Source: a bacterium
GTDB taxonomy: Bacteria > Cyanobacteriota > Sericytochromatia > S15B-MN24 > VGJW01
Length of the DNA stretch: 8,262 nucleotides
Direction: 5' to 3'
NCBI GenBank assembly: GCA_021790035.1
Contig: JAJYIO010000088.1
Location: 1 to 8,262 of the forward strand
The notes beneath the pieces were generated by a model that was not told the origin of the DNA, did no database searches, and saw only the letters and a program-made list of their open reading frames with translations. Of the stretch, positions 1 through 6,092 are shown piece by piece; position 1 is the stretch's first letter, and each line of letters begins with the position of its first letter. The translations under genes were made by a program, and so were the position numbers.

Positions 1-121
1 AATGAAACGCCACCTGCCGAGCGGGGCTACGCAGCAGCTTGCCCGCAGCAGTGGGGGCATGCGGGGGCTGGCACGGACCCCGCAGTCACTGCCCGAGCGC
101 AGCGAGGGAGTTTCTTGTGAG
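1..121 (+). repeat. Repeat A, copy 1 (direct repeat, 149-bp period)
   Basis: Bases 1-121 match 150-270 with three differences (positions 3, 11 and 18 against 152, 160 and 167), so 118 of 121 bases agree. The copy touches the window edge and may extend further left. It holds nested inverted repeats: GCAGTG at 48-53 with CACTGC at 87-92, and GCGGGG at 61-66 with CCCCGC at 78-83. It ends with a Shine-Dalgarno-like GAGGGAG (104-110), a six-base spacer and GTGAG. No transposase or tRNA-like sequence is visible. It could be a dispersed intergenic element, or a local duplication of the sequence in front of motB. Confidence 0.9.
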
Positions 122-269
122 TCCCCCACCGGCTGCGCCGACAGCGTTGAACGAAACGCTACCTGCTGAGCGGGGCTACGCAGCAGCTTGCCCGCAGCAG
201 TGGGGGCATGCGGGGGCTGGCACGGACCCCGCAGTCACTGCCCGAGCGCAGCGAGGGAGTTTCTTGTGA
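117..269 (+). CDS. Possible 50-residue leader ORF spanning the repeat A junction
   Basis: A GTG at 117 sits six bases after GAGGGAG in repeat A copy 1 and opens a 50-codon frame. It ends at TGA 267-269, overlapping the motB GTG (266-268) as GTGA, the same overlap seen at three other junctions in this operon. The peptide starts MSPPPAAPTALNE, a proline-rich beginning, and ends ARAQRGSFL. Copy 1 read in the equivalent frame ends with the same RGSFL and a TGA at 118-120, so each repeat unit behaves as a GTG-to-TGA mini-ORF chained to the next. I recognise no domain. In high-GC DNA such open frames arise by chance, so translation is speculative. It may instead be a passive result of the repeat. 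Confidence 0.2.
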   Translation: MSPPPAAPTALNETLPAERGYAAACPQQWGHAGAGTDPAVTARAQRGSFL

Positions 270-270
270 G
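150..270 (+). repeat. Repeat A, copy 2, carrying the motB start
   Basis: This is the second copy of the 121-bp repeat. From base 168 on it is identical to copy 1. The similarity stops just after GTGAG, exactly where the conserved MotB coding sequence begins, so the repeat supplies both the ribosome binding site and the start codon of motB. The 28 bases between the copies (122-149) are not repeated inside the window. If the array arose by simple tandem duplication, a related 28-base segment should lie just left of base 1. Confidence 0.9.
253..259 (+). promoter_or_regulatory. Ribosome binding site of motB
   Basis: GAGGGAG lies six bases upstream of GTG 266. It decides the motB start in favour of GTG 266 over the upstream in-frame TTG at 188, which lies inside repeat A and would add 26 residues with no MotB-like character. 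The identical site with the same spacing occurs at 104-110 in the first repeat copy. Confidence 0.75.
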
Positions 271-1057
271 CCGCCGCAAGGCTCATTCCGGAGGCCACGC
301 CAATCACGAGCGCTGGCTGTTGACCTATGCCGACCTCATCACGCTCCTGCTCATCTACTTCATCGTGCTCTTCGCGATGAGCAGCCTGAACGCCGCCAAG
401 TACAAGCAGCTCGAGACGGCGATCAGCAGCGCGTTCAACGTGATTCCCAACACCTCGGGGGGCACCAATGCCGTGCTGAACGGACAGCCGGCCGTGATGC
501 AGATGCCCGTTCCGCTGTACAGCCAGACCGAGGAACAGACCTTCGAGCGGATAAAGAGCGAGATCAAGGCCATTTCCCGGAGTGTCGCTTCGGGCTCCCT
601 CGACGTCCGCGAAACCCCCCGAGGGGTGGTCATCTCGATCGAGGACCGAGCTCTCTTCGCACCGGGTTCGGCCACCCTCGATCCGGCGATCACGCGCACG
701 CTCGCGCAGGTCAGCGCGGTCCTGCGGCGGACTCAAAACCACATCCGCGTGGAAGGCCACACGGACGATACCCCGATCCATACCGCGCAGTTCCCGTCCA
801 ACTGGGAGCTGTCCACGGCGCGGGCAACCAACGTTCTGCATTACCTCATCGACCACGGCCACCTGCTTCCCAGCCGGTTATCGGCGGCGGGGTACGGGGA
901 ATACTTCCCCCGAGTTCCCAACACCACGAAAGCCAACCGGGCCAAGAACCGCCGGGTCGACATCGTGCTCCTGCGGAATGCTACAATGGCCCAGGAGCCA
1001 AGCGAGCCGGACTTTTCGGGCATCCCTGCAGCTCGGCGAGAGGGTTCTAGAGGCTAG
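266..1057 (+). CDS. motB: Flagellar motor stator protein MotB
   Basis: MotB is the peptidoglycan-anchored half of the MotA/MotB stator, which couples ion flow to flagellar rotation in the inner membrane. The 263-residue product has a short basic cytoplasmic N-terminus, then the family signature HERWLLTYADLITLLL with the conserved ion-carrying aspartate at D23, inside one membrane helix (about residues 18-39). A plug/linker region follows, then an OmpA-like peptidoglycan-binding domain (about 119-240) with GHTDD at 164-168, the NWELSTARA segment, and NRRVDIVL near the end. GTG 266 was chosen because GAGGGAG lies six bases upstream and the MotB homology begins there. The start and its ribosome binding site belong to repeat A. 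The gene ends six bases before the fliL start. MotA is not in the window and is expected upstream. Confidence 0.95.
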   Translation: MSRRKAHSGGHANHERWLLTYADLITLLLIYFIVLFAMSSLNAAKYKQLETAISSAFNVIPNTSGGTNAVLNGQPAVMQMPVPLYSQTEEQTFERIKSEIKAISRSVASGSLDVRETPRGVVISIEDRALFAPGSATLDPAITRTLAQVSAVLRRTQNHIRVEGHTDDTPIHTAQFPSNWELSTARATNVLHYLIDHGHLLPSRLSAAGYGEYFPRVPNTTKANRAKNRRVDIVLLRNATMAQEPSEPDFSGIPAARREGSRG

Positions 1058-1063
1058 AGAGAA

Positions 1064-1609
1064 TTGGCGGACAAGAAGGCAGCCTCCGGCGCAAGTGGCC
1101 CCATCAGCGGCCGTCTAGTTGCTGGAGCGATAGCCGTTGCGCTCATCTCTGCGTTGAGCTCGTTTGTCGCCATTCGCTTCGCCCTGCCCAAGCAGATCGT
1201 CGTCATCCAGAAGAACGTCATCGAGACCCCGCCCCCGGCCCAGAACGAGCTCTCGGGGGATCTCTGGAGCTTTACCGATCCCTTCATCGTCAACCTGGCC
1301 GATCCCTCGCACCACTTCCTCAAGGTCGCGGTTTCGCTGATGATCGCCCGGCCCAGCTCCGACAAGGGCAAGTCCAGCTCGGATGCCAGCGCGGCTGCCA
1401 AGGATGTGGCGGCCCGCATGACTCCGATCGTCCCGGTGTTCCGCGACGCCGTCATCGGCGTTCTCAGGCGGCAGACCATCTCAACCTTGTACGACCAGGA
1501 TCGCGTCAAGAGCGAGATCAAGGTTGCCCTCAACCTGCTCCACGAGCAGGATGCCGACCAGTTCCCTCGGACGCTCAGCGTCTACTTCAGCGACTTCGTC
1601 ATCCAGTAG
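1064..1609 (+). CDS. fliL: Flagellar basal body-associated protein FliL
   Basis: FliL is a single-pass inner-membrane protein that surrounds or supports stator units at the basal body. The 181-residue product has a short cytoplasmic tail, one membrane helix (about 17-37, RLVAGAIAVALISALSSFVAI) and a periplasmic FliL domain. That domain includes FIVNLADPSHHFLKVAVSLM and the typical C-terminal ending VYFSDFVIQ. The start is a TTG at 1064, six bases after the motB stop, with AGAGG at 1049-1053 inside the end of motB as a weak ribosome binding site. Its position between motB and fliM matches its role linking stator and rotor functions. A run of serine, alanine and lysine (about residues 98-114) looks like a flexible insertion. 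Identity is well supported by context, the membrane topology and the C-terminal motif. Confidence 0.92.
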   Translation: MADKKAASGASGPISGRLVAGAIAVALISALSSFVAIRFALPKQIVVIQKNVIETPPPAQNELSGDLWSFTDPFIVNLADPSHHFLKVAVSLMIARPSSDKGKSSSDASAAAKDVAARMTPIVPVFRDAVIGVLRRQTISTLYDQDRVKSEIKVALNLLHEQDADQFPRTLSVYFSDFVIQ

Positions 1610-1654
1610 CCCCGAGCTTGCCCCGGAAAGGAAACCTCCGAGCCCGACGTCCCC

Positions 1655-2674
1655 ATGTCCGATATCCTGAGCCAGAACGAAATCGACGCCCTGATGGCCG
1701 CGTTGGCCAAGGGCGAGCTGGCTCCCGAGCGCGGGCCGGCCGTGGGTCACGACGACGCCGAAAGCGTCGCAGCGCGCAAGGCGGTCCGGACATACGACTT
1801 CAAGCGCCAGAACAAGTTCAGCAAGGATCACATCCGCACCCTCTCGATGATCCACGAGGGGTTTGCCCGGCTCCTTTCGACGTCGCTGTCCGCTCAGCTG
1901 CGGATGCTGGTGCAGGTGGAAGTCGTCTCGGTCGAGCAGATGACCTTCGACGAGTACTCCCGGTCGATGCCCGGTCCCACCATCCTCAACATCTTCACCC
2001 TGGAGCCGCTCGACGGAACCGCCTTGCTGGAGTTCAACATCGACCTCACGAGCTCCATCATCGACCGCATGCTCGGCGGTCCGGGCCGCGTCACGCGCAT
2101 CCGGAGGGATCTCACGGACATCGAGCGGACGCTGATCGCCTCGGTCACGCAGCGGACGCTGGCCAACCTCGCCGAAGCCTGGGAGGATGTCGTCCAGTTC
2201 GTTCCCCGGCTCGAGACCACCGAGACCAATCCTCGCTTCGTGCAGATCGTGCCGCCTGGAGACGTCGTCGTGCTGATCACCTTCGAGGCCAAGCTCGGGG
2301 AGAACACCGGTCCGATGAGCCTGTGCATCCCCTACATCGTCCTCGAGCCCGTCATGAGCAAGATCAGCGCGCAGGCGATGTTCGCGACCGCCCGCATGCA
2401 CCAGAGCGACGAGTACAAGGTCCGGCTGCACGAGCGGGTCATTCACACGTTCGTCCCGTTCTCGGTGGTCCTGGGCGGTTCGGACATCACGCTCGGCGAC
2501 GTCGTCAGCCTCCAGGTGGGCGACATCGTGCCGCTCGATCAACCCAGTGAGGACGCCCTGCCGATCGTGATCGGCGACGTGACCAAGTTCAAGGGTCGCC
2601 CCGGCATCCTGCGCAACCGTATGGCCATCCAGATCACCGAGGTGGTCCCCGAGGAAAAGAAGGTCGATGACTGA
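1655..2674 (+). CDS. fliM: Flagellar motor switch protein FliM
   Basis: FliM forms the cytoplasmic C-ring together with FliG and FliN/FliY, and binds phosphorylated CheY to change the direction of rotation. The 339-residue length is typical. The N-terminal CheY-P-binding peptide is present (MSDILSQNEIDALMAAL). A linker follows, then the middle CheC-like domain that contacts FliG, opening with YDFKRQNKFSKDHIRTL and containing the GGPG loop at residues 141-144. A C-terminal SpoA/FliN-like domain follows (about 250-330, with the core FSVVLGGSDITLGDVVSLQVGD). ATG 1655 begins the conserved peptide. The ribosome binding site is weak: GGAAAGG lies about 24 bases upstream, in the 45-base gap after fliL. 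The gene overlaps the fliY start by 8 bases, consistent with coupled translation of two switch proteins. Confidence 0.97.
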   Translation: MSDILSQNEIDALMAALAKGELAPERGPAVGHDDAESVAARKAVRTYDFKRQNKFSKDHIRTLSMIHEGFARLLSTSLSAQLRMLVQVEVVSVEQMTFDEYSRSMPGPTILNIFTLEPLDGTALLEFNIDLTSSIIDRMLGGPGRVTRIRRDLTDIERTLIASVTQRTLANLAEAWEDVVQFVPRLETTETNPRFVQIVPPGDVVVLITFEAKLGENTGPMSLCIPYIVLEPVMSKISAQAMFATARMHQSDEYKVRLHERVIHTFVPFSVVLGGSDITLGDVVSLQVGDIVPLDQPSEDALPIVIGDVTKFKGRPGILRNRMAIQITEVVPEEKKVDD

Positions 2675-3812
2675 CCTGGAGCTGAACGGCGACGAGCTGG
2701 CGATCCTGGAGGACGTCTGCGCCACCGCGATGCGCGCTGGCGCAACGACTCTGTCCATCCTGTTGAACCAGCAGGTTACGGTCTCCTCGCCGACGGCGCA
2801 GGTGCTCGATTCCGACGCGGTGTCGCGGTTCCTGCAAGAGCCCTCGGTCATGGTCGAGATGCCCATGACCATCGGCGAGCCTGCGACGAGCGTCTTCTTC
2901 TTCGGCCAGGCGGATACGGCGCGCATCACCGACCTCATGATGGGCGGCGAGGGGTCGCCGCCGGACACGGTGATCGACGATCTTCGCCTGTCGGCCATCA
3001 GCGAGGCCGTCAACCAGATGATGGGCATGGCATCCAACGCCCTGACCACCACCTACGGAACCAAGGTCGAGGTATCGCCACCGCAGGCCTCGGTCGTGGA
3101 CGCGCCCGACGCGCTCGCGATTCCCGCAGGCCTCGGCGACGGGCCGTTTGCCGTGGTCACGTACCTCTTTGCGATCGAGGGGCTGGTCGAGTCCCAGATC
3201 TCGCAGCTCATGCCCTTGCCTGCCGCGCTCAATCTGATCGAGCTGGCCAAGAGCAAGCAGGCCAAGGCGCCGGCGCCGGCGCCGCCGCCGCCGCCCGCTC
3301 CCGCATCTGCAAGTCTGGCTGCCGATCTGCTGGCGAGCATCCCGCAGATGGCGCCGGCCGCCCCGCCGCCCCCGTCCATGCCGCCCGACCTCGACCCCTC
3401 CGTTCCGTACGGAATCCCGCAGGCTCCGGTGGCTCCGCCGCCCCTCCCCCCTTCACCGCCGCAGCGCGAGATCGTGGCACAATCCGTGCAGTTCGGTCCG
3501 CTGGGCGCTCCGGTCGGGCCCGCCCCCTTCGCCGCGGCGTCGGGGCTGGATCTCATCATGGACGTGCCTTTGCGGGTGACAGTCGAACTCGGCCGAACCA
3601 GGATGCAGATCCGGGACGTCCTCGAGCTCGGAAAGGGCTCGGTAGTCGAGCTTGACAAGCTCGCGGGCGAGCCCGTAGATTTGCTGGTCAACGGCAAGCT
3701 CATCGCCCGCGGAGAGGTCGTGGTCATTGACGAGAACTTTGGCATCCGCGTCACCGACATCGTGAGTCCCGCCGAACGGGTGACCGGGTTCAGGGGGATC
3801 GGCCTGTCGTGA
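2667..3812 (+). CDS. fliY: Flagellar motor switch phosphatase FliY (FliN with CheC-like domain)
   Basis: FliY replaces FliN in Bacillus- and Thermotoga-type motors, sits in the C-ring and dephosphorylates CheY-P. The 381 residues (B. subtilis FliY is about the same length) comprise a CheC-like domain (about 5-190), a proline/alanine-rich linker (about 195-290) and a C-terminal SpoA domain (about 294-372, MDVPLRVTVELGRTRMQIRD). The second CheC phosphatase motif is intact: S109, E113, N116 and P139 with the expected spacing. The first is degraded: in register it reads A12, D16, A19, P42. The N-terminus is short and lacks the CheY-binding peptide found in FliM. ATG 2667 lies inside the end of fliM behind AGAAGG (2658-2663). 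The stop overlaps the cheY start as GTGA, so the phosphatase and its substrate are adjacent. Plain fliN is a defensible alternative label. Confidence 0.93.
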   Translation: MTDLELNGDELAILEDVCATAMRAGATTLSILLNQQVTVSSPTAQVLDSDAVSRFLQEPSVMVEMPMTIGEPATSVFFFGQADTARITDLMMGGEGSPPDTVIDDLRLSAISEAVNQMMGMASNALTTTYGTKVEVSPPQASVVDAPDALAIPAGLGDGPFAVVTYLFAIEGLVESQISQLMPLPAALNLIELAKSKQAKAPAPAPPPPPAPASASLAADLLASIPQMAPAAPPPPSMPPDLDPSVPYGIPQAPVAPPPLPPSPPQREIVAQSVQFGPLGAPVGPAPFAAASGLDLIMDVPLRVTVELGRTRMQIRDVLELGKGSVVELDKLAGEPVDLLVNGKLIARGEVVVIDENFGIRVTDIVSPAERVTGFRGIGLS

Positions 3813-4168
3813 AGTCGATCCTCATCGTCGACGATGCCGCATTCATGCGGTTGATGCTCAAGGACATCCTGTCGCAGAACGGCTACGCGGTCGTCGCCGA
3901 GGCTGCCGATGGGCAGGAGGCCGTCGATCTGTACCGCAAGTTCAAGGTCGACCTGGTGACGATGGACATCACGATGCCCACGATGGACGGCATCACCGCG
4001 ATCAAGGAGATCAAGTCGCACGATCCCGAAGCCCGCATCATCGTCTGCTCGGCCATGGGCCAGCAAGCCATGGTCCTCGAGGCCATCCAGAGCGGAGCTC
4101 GGGATTTCATCGTCAAACCCTTCCAGGCGGACCGGGTCCTCGACGCCGTCAAGAAGGCGCTCAAGTAG
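3809..4168 (+). CDS. cheY: Chemotaxis response regulator CheY
   Basis: CheY is a single-domain receiver that is phosphorylated by CheA and then binds the flagellar switch. All receiver residues are visible in the 119-residue product: D8 and D9 (ILIVDDAAFMR), phospho-acceptor D53 (DLVTMDITMPTMDGITA), the switch serine S81 (IVCSAMGQQ), and K103-P104 (DFIVKPFQADRVL). There is no output domain. The motifs DDAAFMR, VTMDITMP, CSAMGQQ and VKPFQADRVL closely resemble Bacillus-type CheY as I know it, and differ from the enterobacterial type. The GTG start overlaps the fliY stop by four bases (GTGA), with AGGGGG (3792-3797) as the ribosome binding site. Location inside the switch-gene cluster supports a flagellar role rather than a generic receiver. 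Confidence 0.96.
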   Translation: MKSILIVDDAAFMRLMLKDILSQNGYAVVAEAADGQEAVDLYRKFKVDLVTMDITMPTMDGITAIKEIKSHDPEARIIVCSAMGQQAMVLEAIQSGARDFIVKPFQADRVLDAVKKALK

Positions 4169-4172
4169 TCCC

Positions 4173-4838
4173 GTGCGTTTGTTGCTCGTCCTCCTCGCGA
4201 CCCTCGGGATTTACATAAGCCTGGCCGGACTCCCCGTGGATCGCCTCGAGAGGCCCGTCCCTGCGCTGGCGCACCTCGCCACCTGGACGTGTCCACCGGC
4301 TTTGGCCGCGACGACGGCGACCGTGGCATCGGGGGATACGTGGGTCTGGAAGGACTATCAGGATCCCGATTCCCTGGCCGAGCCCAAGACGCCCCTCTGG
4401 GAGGCTGCGATCGGGGTCTTCTTCAAGCTGGCCTTCGTCATCGTCTTGATCTACGCCGTCCTGTACGGATACAAGCGCCTCCTGGGGATTCGTACGGCGG
4501 GAGTTCTCGGCGGACGGATCCGCGTGGTCGAAAGTACGCGTCTGGCCGGAACGCAATCGCTCCTGCTGGTCGAGGCCAATGGTCGGTACCTGCTCCTGGG
4601 AACGAACGGGGCGGGCGTCTTGATCAAGCTGATGGACTGGCCGGTCGAGCAGACCGGGCCGGCTCCCGAGGATGCGGCCTTCGCCCGCACTCTGGCCCAG
4701 GCGAGTCGCACGGACGCCAGAGGTGGCATGGATGCGAGCAAGCCCGCCAGGCCAGCGCCAGCAAGTCTTCAAGAGGACTTCGACGGTGTCGTCGAGTCCT
4801 CTATCCGCCAGGCGATCTCGCAGGACGACCCGGCGTGA
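4173..4838 (+). CDS. fliO: Flagellar biosynthetic protein FliO (FliZ-like)
   Basis: FliO is a small membrane protein that helps assemble or stabilise FliP in the flagellar export gate. The 221-residue product starts with a hydrophobic, probably secretory segment (MRLLLVLLATLGIYISLAGL), followed by a short extracytoplasmic region (to about 80) containing WVWKDYQDPDSL. A membrane helix follows (about 84-104, FKLAFVIVLIYAVLYGYKRLLG), then the cytoplasmic FliO domain (about 112-155, GRIRVVESTRLAGTQSLLLVEANGRYLLLG). The C-terminal tail is polar. This topology matches the Bacillus FliZ form rather than the short enteric FliO. GTG 4173 starts 4 bases after the cheY stop, and AAGAAGG about 15 bases upstream is a distant ribosome binding site. 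The end overlaps fliP by GTGA. Confidence 0.9.
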   Translation: MRLLLVLLATLGIYISLAGLPVDRLERPVPALAHLATWTCPPALAATTATVASGDTWVWKDYQDPDSLAEPKTPLWEAAIGVFFKLAFVIVLIYAVLYGYKRLLGIRTAGVLGGRIRVVESTRLAGTQSLLLVEANGRYLLLGTNGAGVLIKLMDWPVEQTGPAPEDAAFARTLAQASRTDARGGMDASKPARPAPASLQEDFDGVVESSIRQAISQDDPA

Positions 4839-5644
4839 AGGCTCTCGCATCGGGCCCGGTAGAGCCGCGGCGAAGCAGTTCCCGCCTTGGCGGCAAGGCC
4901 ATATGGACGGTTGCTTTTGCCCTCTTCCTGGCTCTGGCGGCGGGGGCCCTGTGGGCCGCTCCGGCGATGGCTCAGTTCGCAGTGCCCCGGTTCCCGACCA
5001 CCACGAATCACACCACGATCTCGGTCTCCTTGCAGCTCCTGGCACTGCTGACCGTGCTGTCCCTGGCGCCGGCCATCCTGGTCATGACGACGGCCTTCAC
5101 GCGCATCATCATCGTGCTTTCGTTCATCCGGCAGGCGATAGGCACGCAGACCATGCCGCCCAACCAGGTGATCGTGGGTCTGGCGCTGTTCCTCACGTTC
5201 TTCGTGATGGCCCCGGTCGCCAACCAGATCAACCAGCAAGCGGTTCAGCCCTACATGGCCGGCAAGCTCGATCAGGTCACGGCGCTCCACACGGCCGAGC
5301 AGCCGATGCGCACGTTCATGCTGGAGCAGACGCGTCAGAAGGACCTGGCGCTGTTCGTGTACATGGCCAAGCTTCCGCGGCCCCGGGGCCCGGCTGACGT
5401 GCCCACGTACGTCATCGTCCCGGCCTTCATCATCAGCGAGCTCAAGACCGGCTTCCAGATGGGCTTCATGATCTACTTGCCCTTCCTGGTGATCGACATG
5501 GTCGTGAGTTCCATATTGATGTCGATGGGCATGATGATGCTGCCCCCCGTCATGGTGAGCCTGCCGTTCAAGCTGATCCTGTTCGTCCTGGTCGACGGCT
5601 GGCATCTGCTGGCCAGGGCCCTGGTCCAGAGCTTCTCGCCGTGA
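4835..5644 (+). CDS. fliP: Flagellar export gate protein FliP
   Basis: FliP forms the core of the FliP/FliQ/FliR export gate in the inner membrane. The 269-residue product begins with a signal peptide (basic region to K21, hydrophobic 23-40, likely cleavage after A-M-A at 44-46), as is usual for FliP. The family core follows: SVSLQLLALLTVLSLAPAIL, TAFTRIIIVLSFIRQAIGTQ, PPNQVIVGLALFLTFFVMAP, and later ELKTGFQMGFMIYLPFLVID and SILMSMGMMMLPPVMVSLP. The start is GTG 4835, overlapping the fliO stop as GTGA with AGGA at 4822-4825. The same frame stays open back to 4289, but that part is a shadow of fliO and not FliP-like. The end overlaps fliQ by GTGA. Identity is very secure. Confidence 0.97.
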   Translation: MKALASGPVEPRRSSSRLGGKAIWTVAFALFLALAAGALWAAPAMAQFAVPRFPTTTNHTTISVSLQLLALLTVLSLAPAILVMTTAFTRIIIVLSFIRQAIGTQTMPPNQVIVGLALFLTFFVMAPVANQINQQAVQPYMAGKLDQVTALHTAEQPMRTFMLEQTRQKDLALFVYMAKLPRPRGPADVPTYVIVPAFIISELKTGFQMGFMIYLPFLVIDMVVSSILMSMGMMMLPPVMVSLPFKLILFVLVDGWHLLARALVQSFSP

Positions 5645-5907
5645 ACCAGCAAGGGTTCATCGATCTGGCCACGCGGGCGATCTACACCGCGGCGCTGGTA
5701 GGCGGACCGGCACTGGCCATCAGCCTCGTCGTGGGTCTCATGATCAGCGTGTTCCAGGCGGTCACGCAGATCAACGAGGCGACCTTGACGTTCATTCCCA
5801 AGATCGTGGCCGTCGGGCTGGCGCTGGTCCTGCTGGGGCCCTGGATGCTGCGCGTCCTGATGGACTTCACCTCGGGCATCCTCTTGCAGATGGCTCACCT
5901 CCATTGA
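5641..5907 (+). CDS. fliQ: Flagellar export gate protein FliQ
   Basis: FliQ is the small two-helix subunit of the flagellar type III export gate, packed around FliP/FliR. The 88-residue length is exactly typical. Helix 1 covers about residues 16-36 and helix 2 about 53-74. The conserved connecting segment FQAVTQINEATLTFIPK (38-54) is diagnostic, and SLVVGLMISVFQA is the usual family sequence. The GTG start overlaps the fliP stop as GTGA; no strong ribosome binding site is visible, so translation is probably coupled to fliP. Repeat B copy 1 begins at the last base of the stop codon, so 185 bases separate this gene from the fliR start, whereas most upstream genes are closely spaced or overlap. 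Confidence 0.97.
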   Translation: MNQQGFIDLATRAIYTAALVGGPALAISLVVGLMISVFQAVTQINEATLTFIPKIVAVGLALVLLGPWMLRVLMDFTSGILLQMAHLH

Positions 5908-6054
5908 ACAGGTTCACATGGATTGGAAGACGTCCGCCAGGCGAGGAAATCCGCGAAGCGCCCGCGCAGCGTACACGGCGGGTACGTGAGCAGGCACTGC
6001 AGCGGTTGACGAAGCATGGCGGAATGGATGACGGTCAAGGTGACCCGGTTTAGA
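5907..6054 (+). repeat. Repeat B, copy 1 (palindromic element after fliQ)
   Basis: About 148 bp, starting on the last base of the fliQ stop codon. It matches copy 2 over 146 bases with three substitutions (positions 5920, 6016 and 6047), and matches copy 3 exactly over 104 bases. The right end reads CCGGTTTAGA, an inverted partner of TCTAAACAGG at the left end of copies 2 and 3; the first four bases of that left end are replaced here by the fliQ end. Inner arms TCCGCCAGGC (5933-5942) and GCATGGCGGA (6014-6023) pair with one mismatch, and CGTAC/GTACG (5970-5974, 5982-5986) makes an apical hairpin. No transposase is present. It resembles a miniature inverted-repeat element or a large structured intergenic repeat. 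Confidence 0.93.
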
Positions 6055-6092
6055 GAGGCCGGTTGCAGGTGCTGCGTCCTGCCTGGTCGCCG

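Noticed and set aside
188..265. Extension of motB upstream to TTG 188
   Set aside because: The extra 26 residues are encoded by repeat A, lack MotB similarity, and would ignore the well-spaced GAGGGAG in front of GTG 266.
1481..3052. Long minus-strand open frame of 523 codons opposite fliM and fliY
   Set aside because: It lies antisense to two well-conserved genes, shows low-complexity composition rich in D, R, E, G and H, and resembles no family. It is the usual by-product of GC-rich codon third positions.
3262..3470. GCC/CCG-rich tract in fliY as a tandem DNA repeat
   Set aside because: It encodes an irregular proline/alanine-rich linker between the CheC-like and SpoA domains, without a constant repeat unit. 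Such linkers are common in FliY.
3053..4066. Minus-strand open frame opposite fliY and cheY
   Set aside because: Its glycine-rich stretch is the reverse image of the FliY proline-rich linker, and the rest is antisense to CheY. It has no independent coding signal.
4289..4834. Extension of fliP to an upstream start giving 451 residues
   Set aside because: These 182 codons overlap fliO in another frame and do not resemble FliP. GTG 4835, overlapping the fliO stop, gives a normal signal peptide and a 269-residue protein.
5907..6054. Repeat B as a CRISPR repeat or a tRNA/rRNA gene
   Set aside because: Copies are far too long and too widely spaced for CRISPR, and are separated by whole genes. No tRNA cloverleaf or rRNA signature is visible.
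5907..6054. Repeat B as a simple rho-independent terminator
   Set aside because: The palindrome is long and imperfect, has no run of T after the stem, and sits between genes of one pathway.
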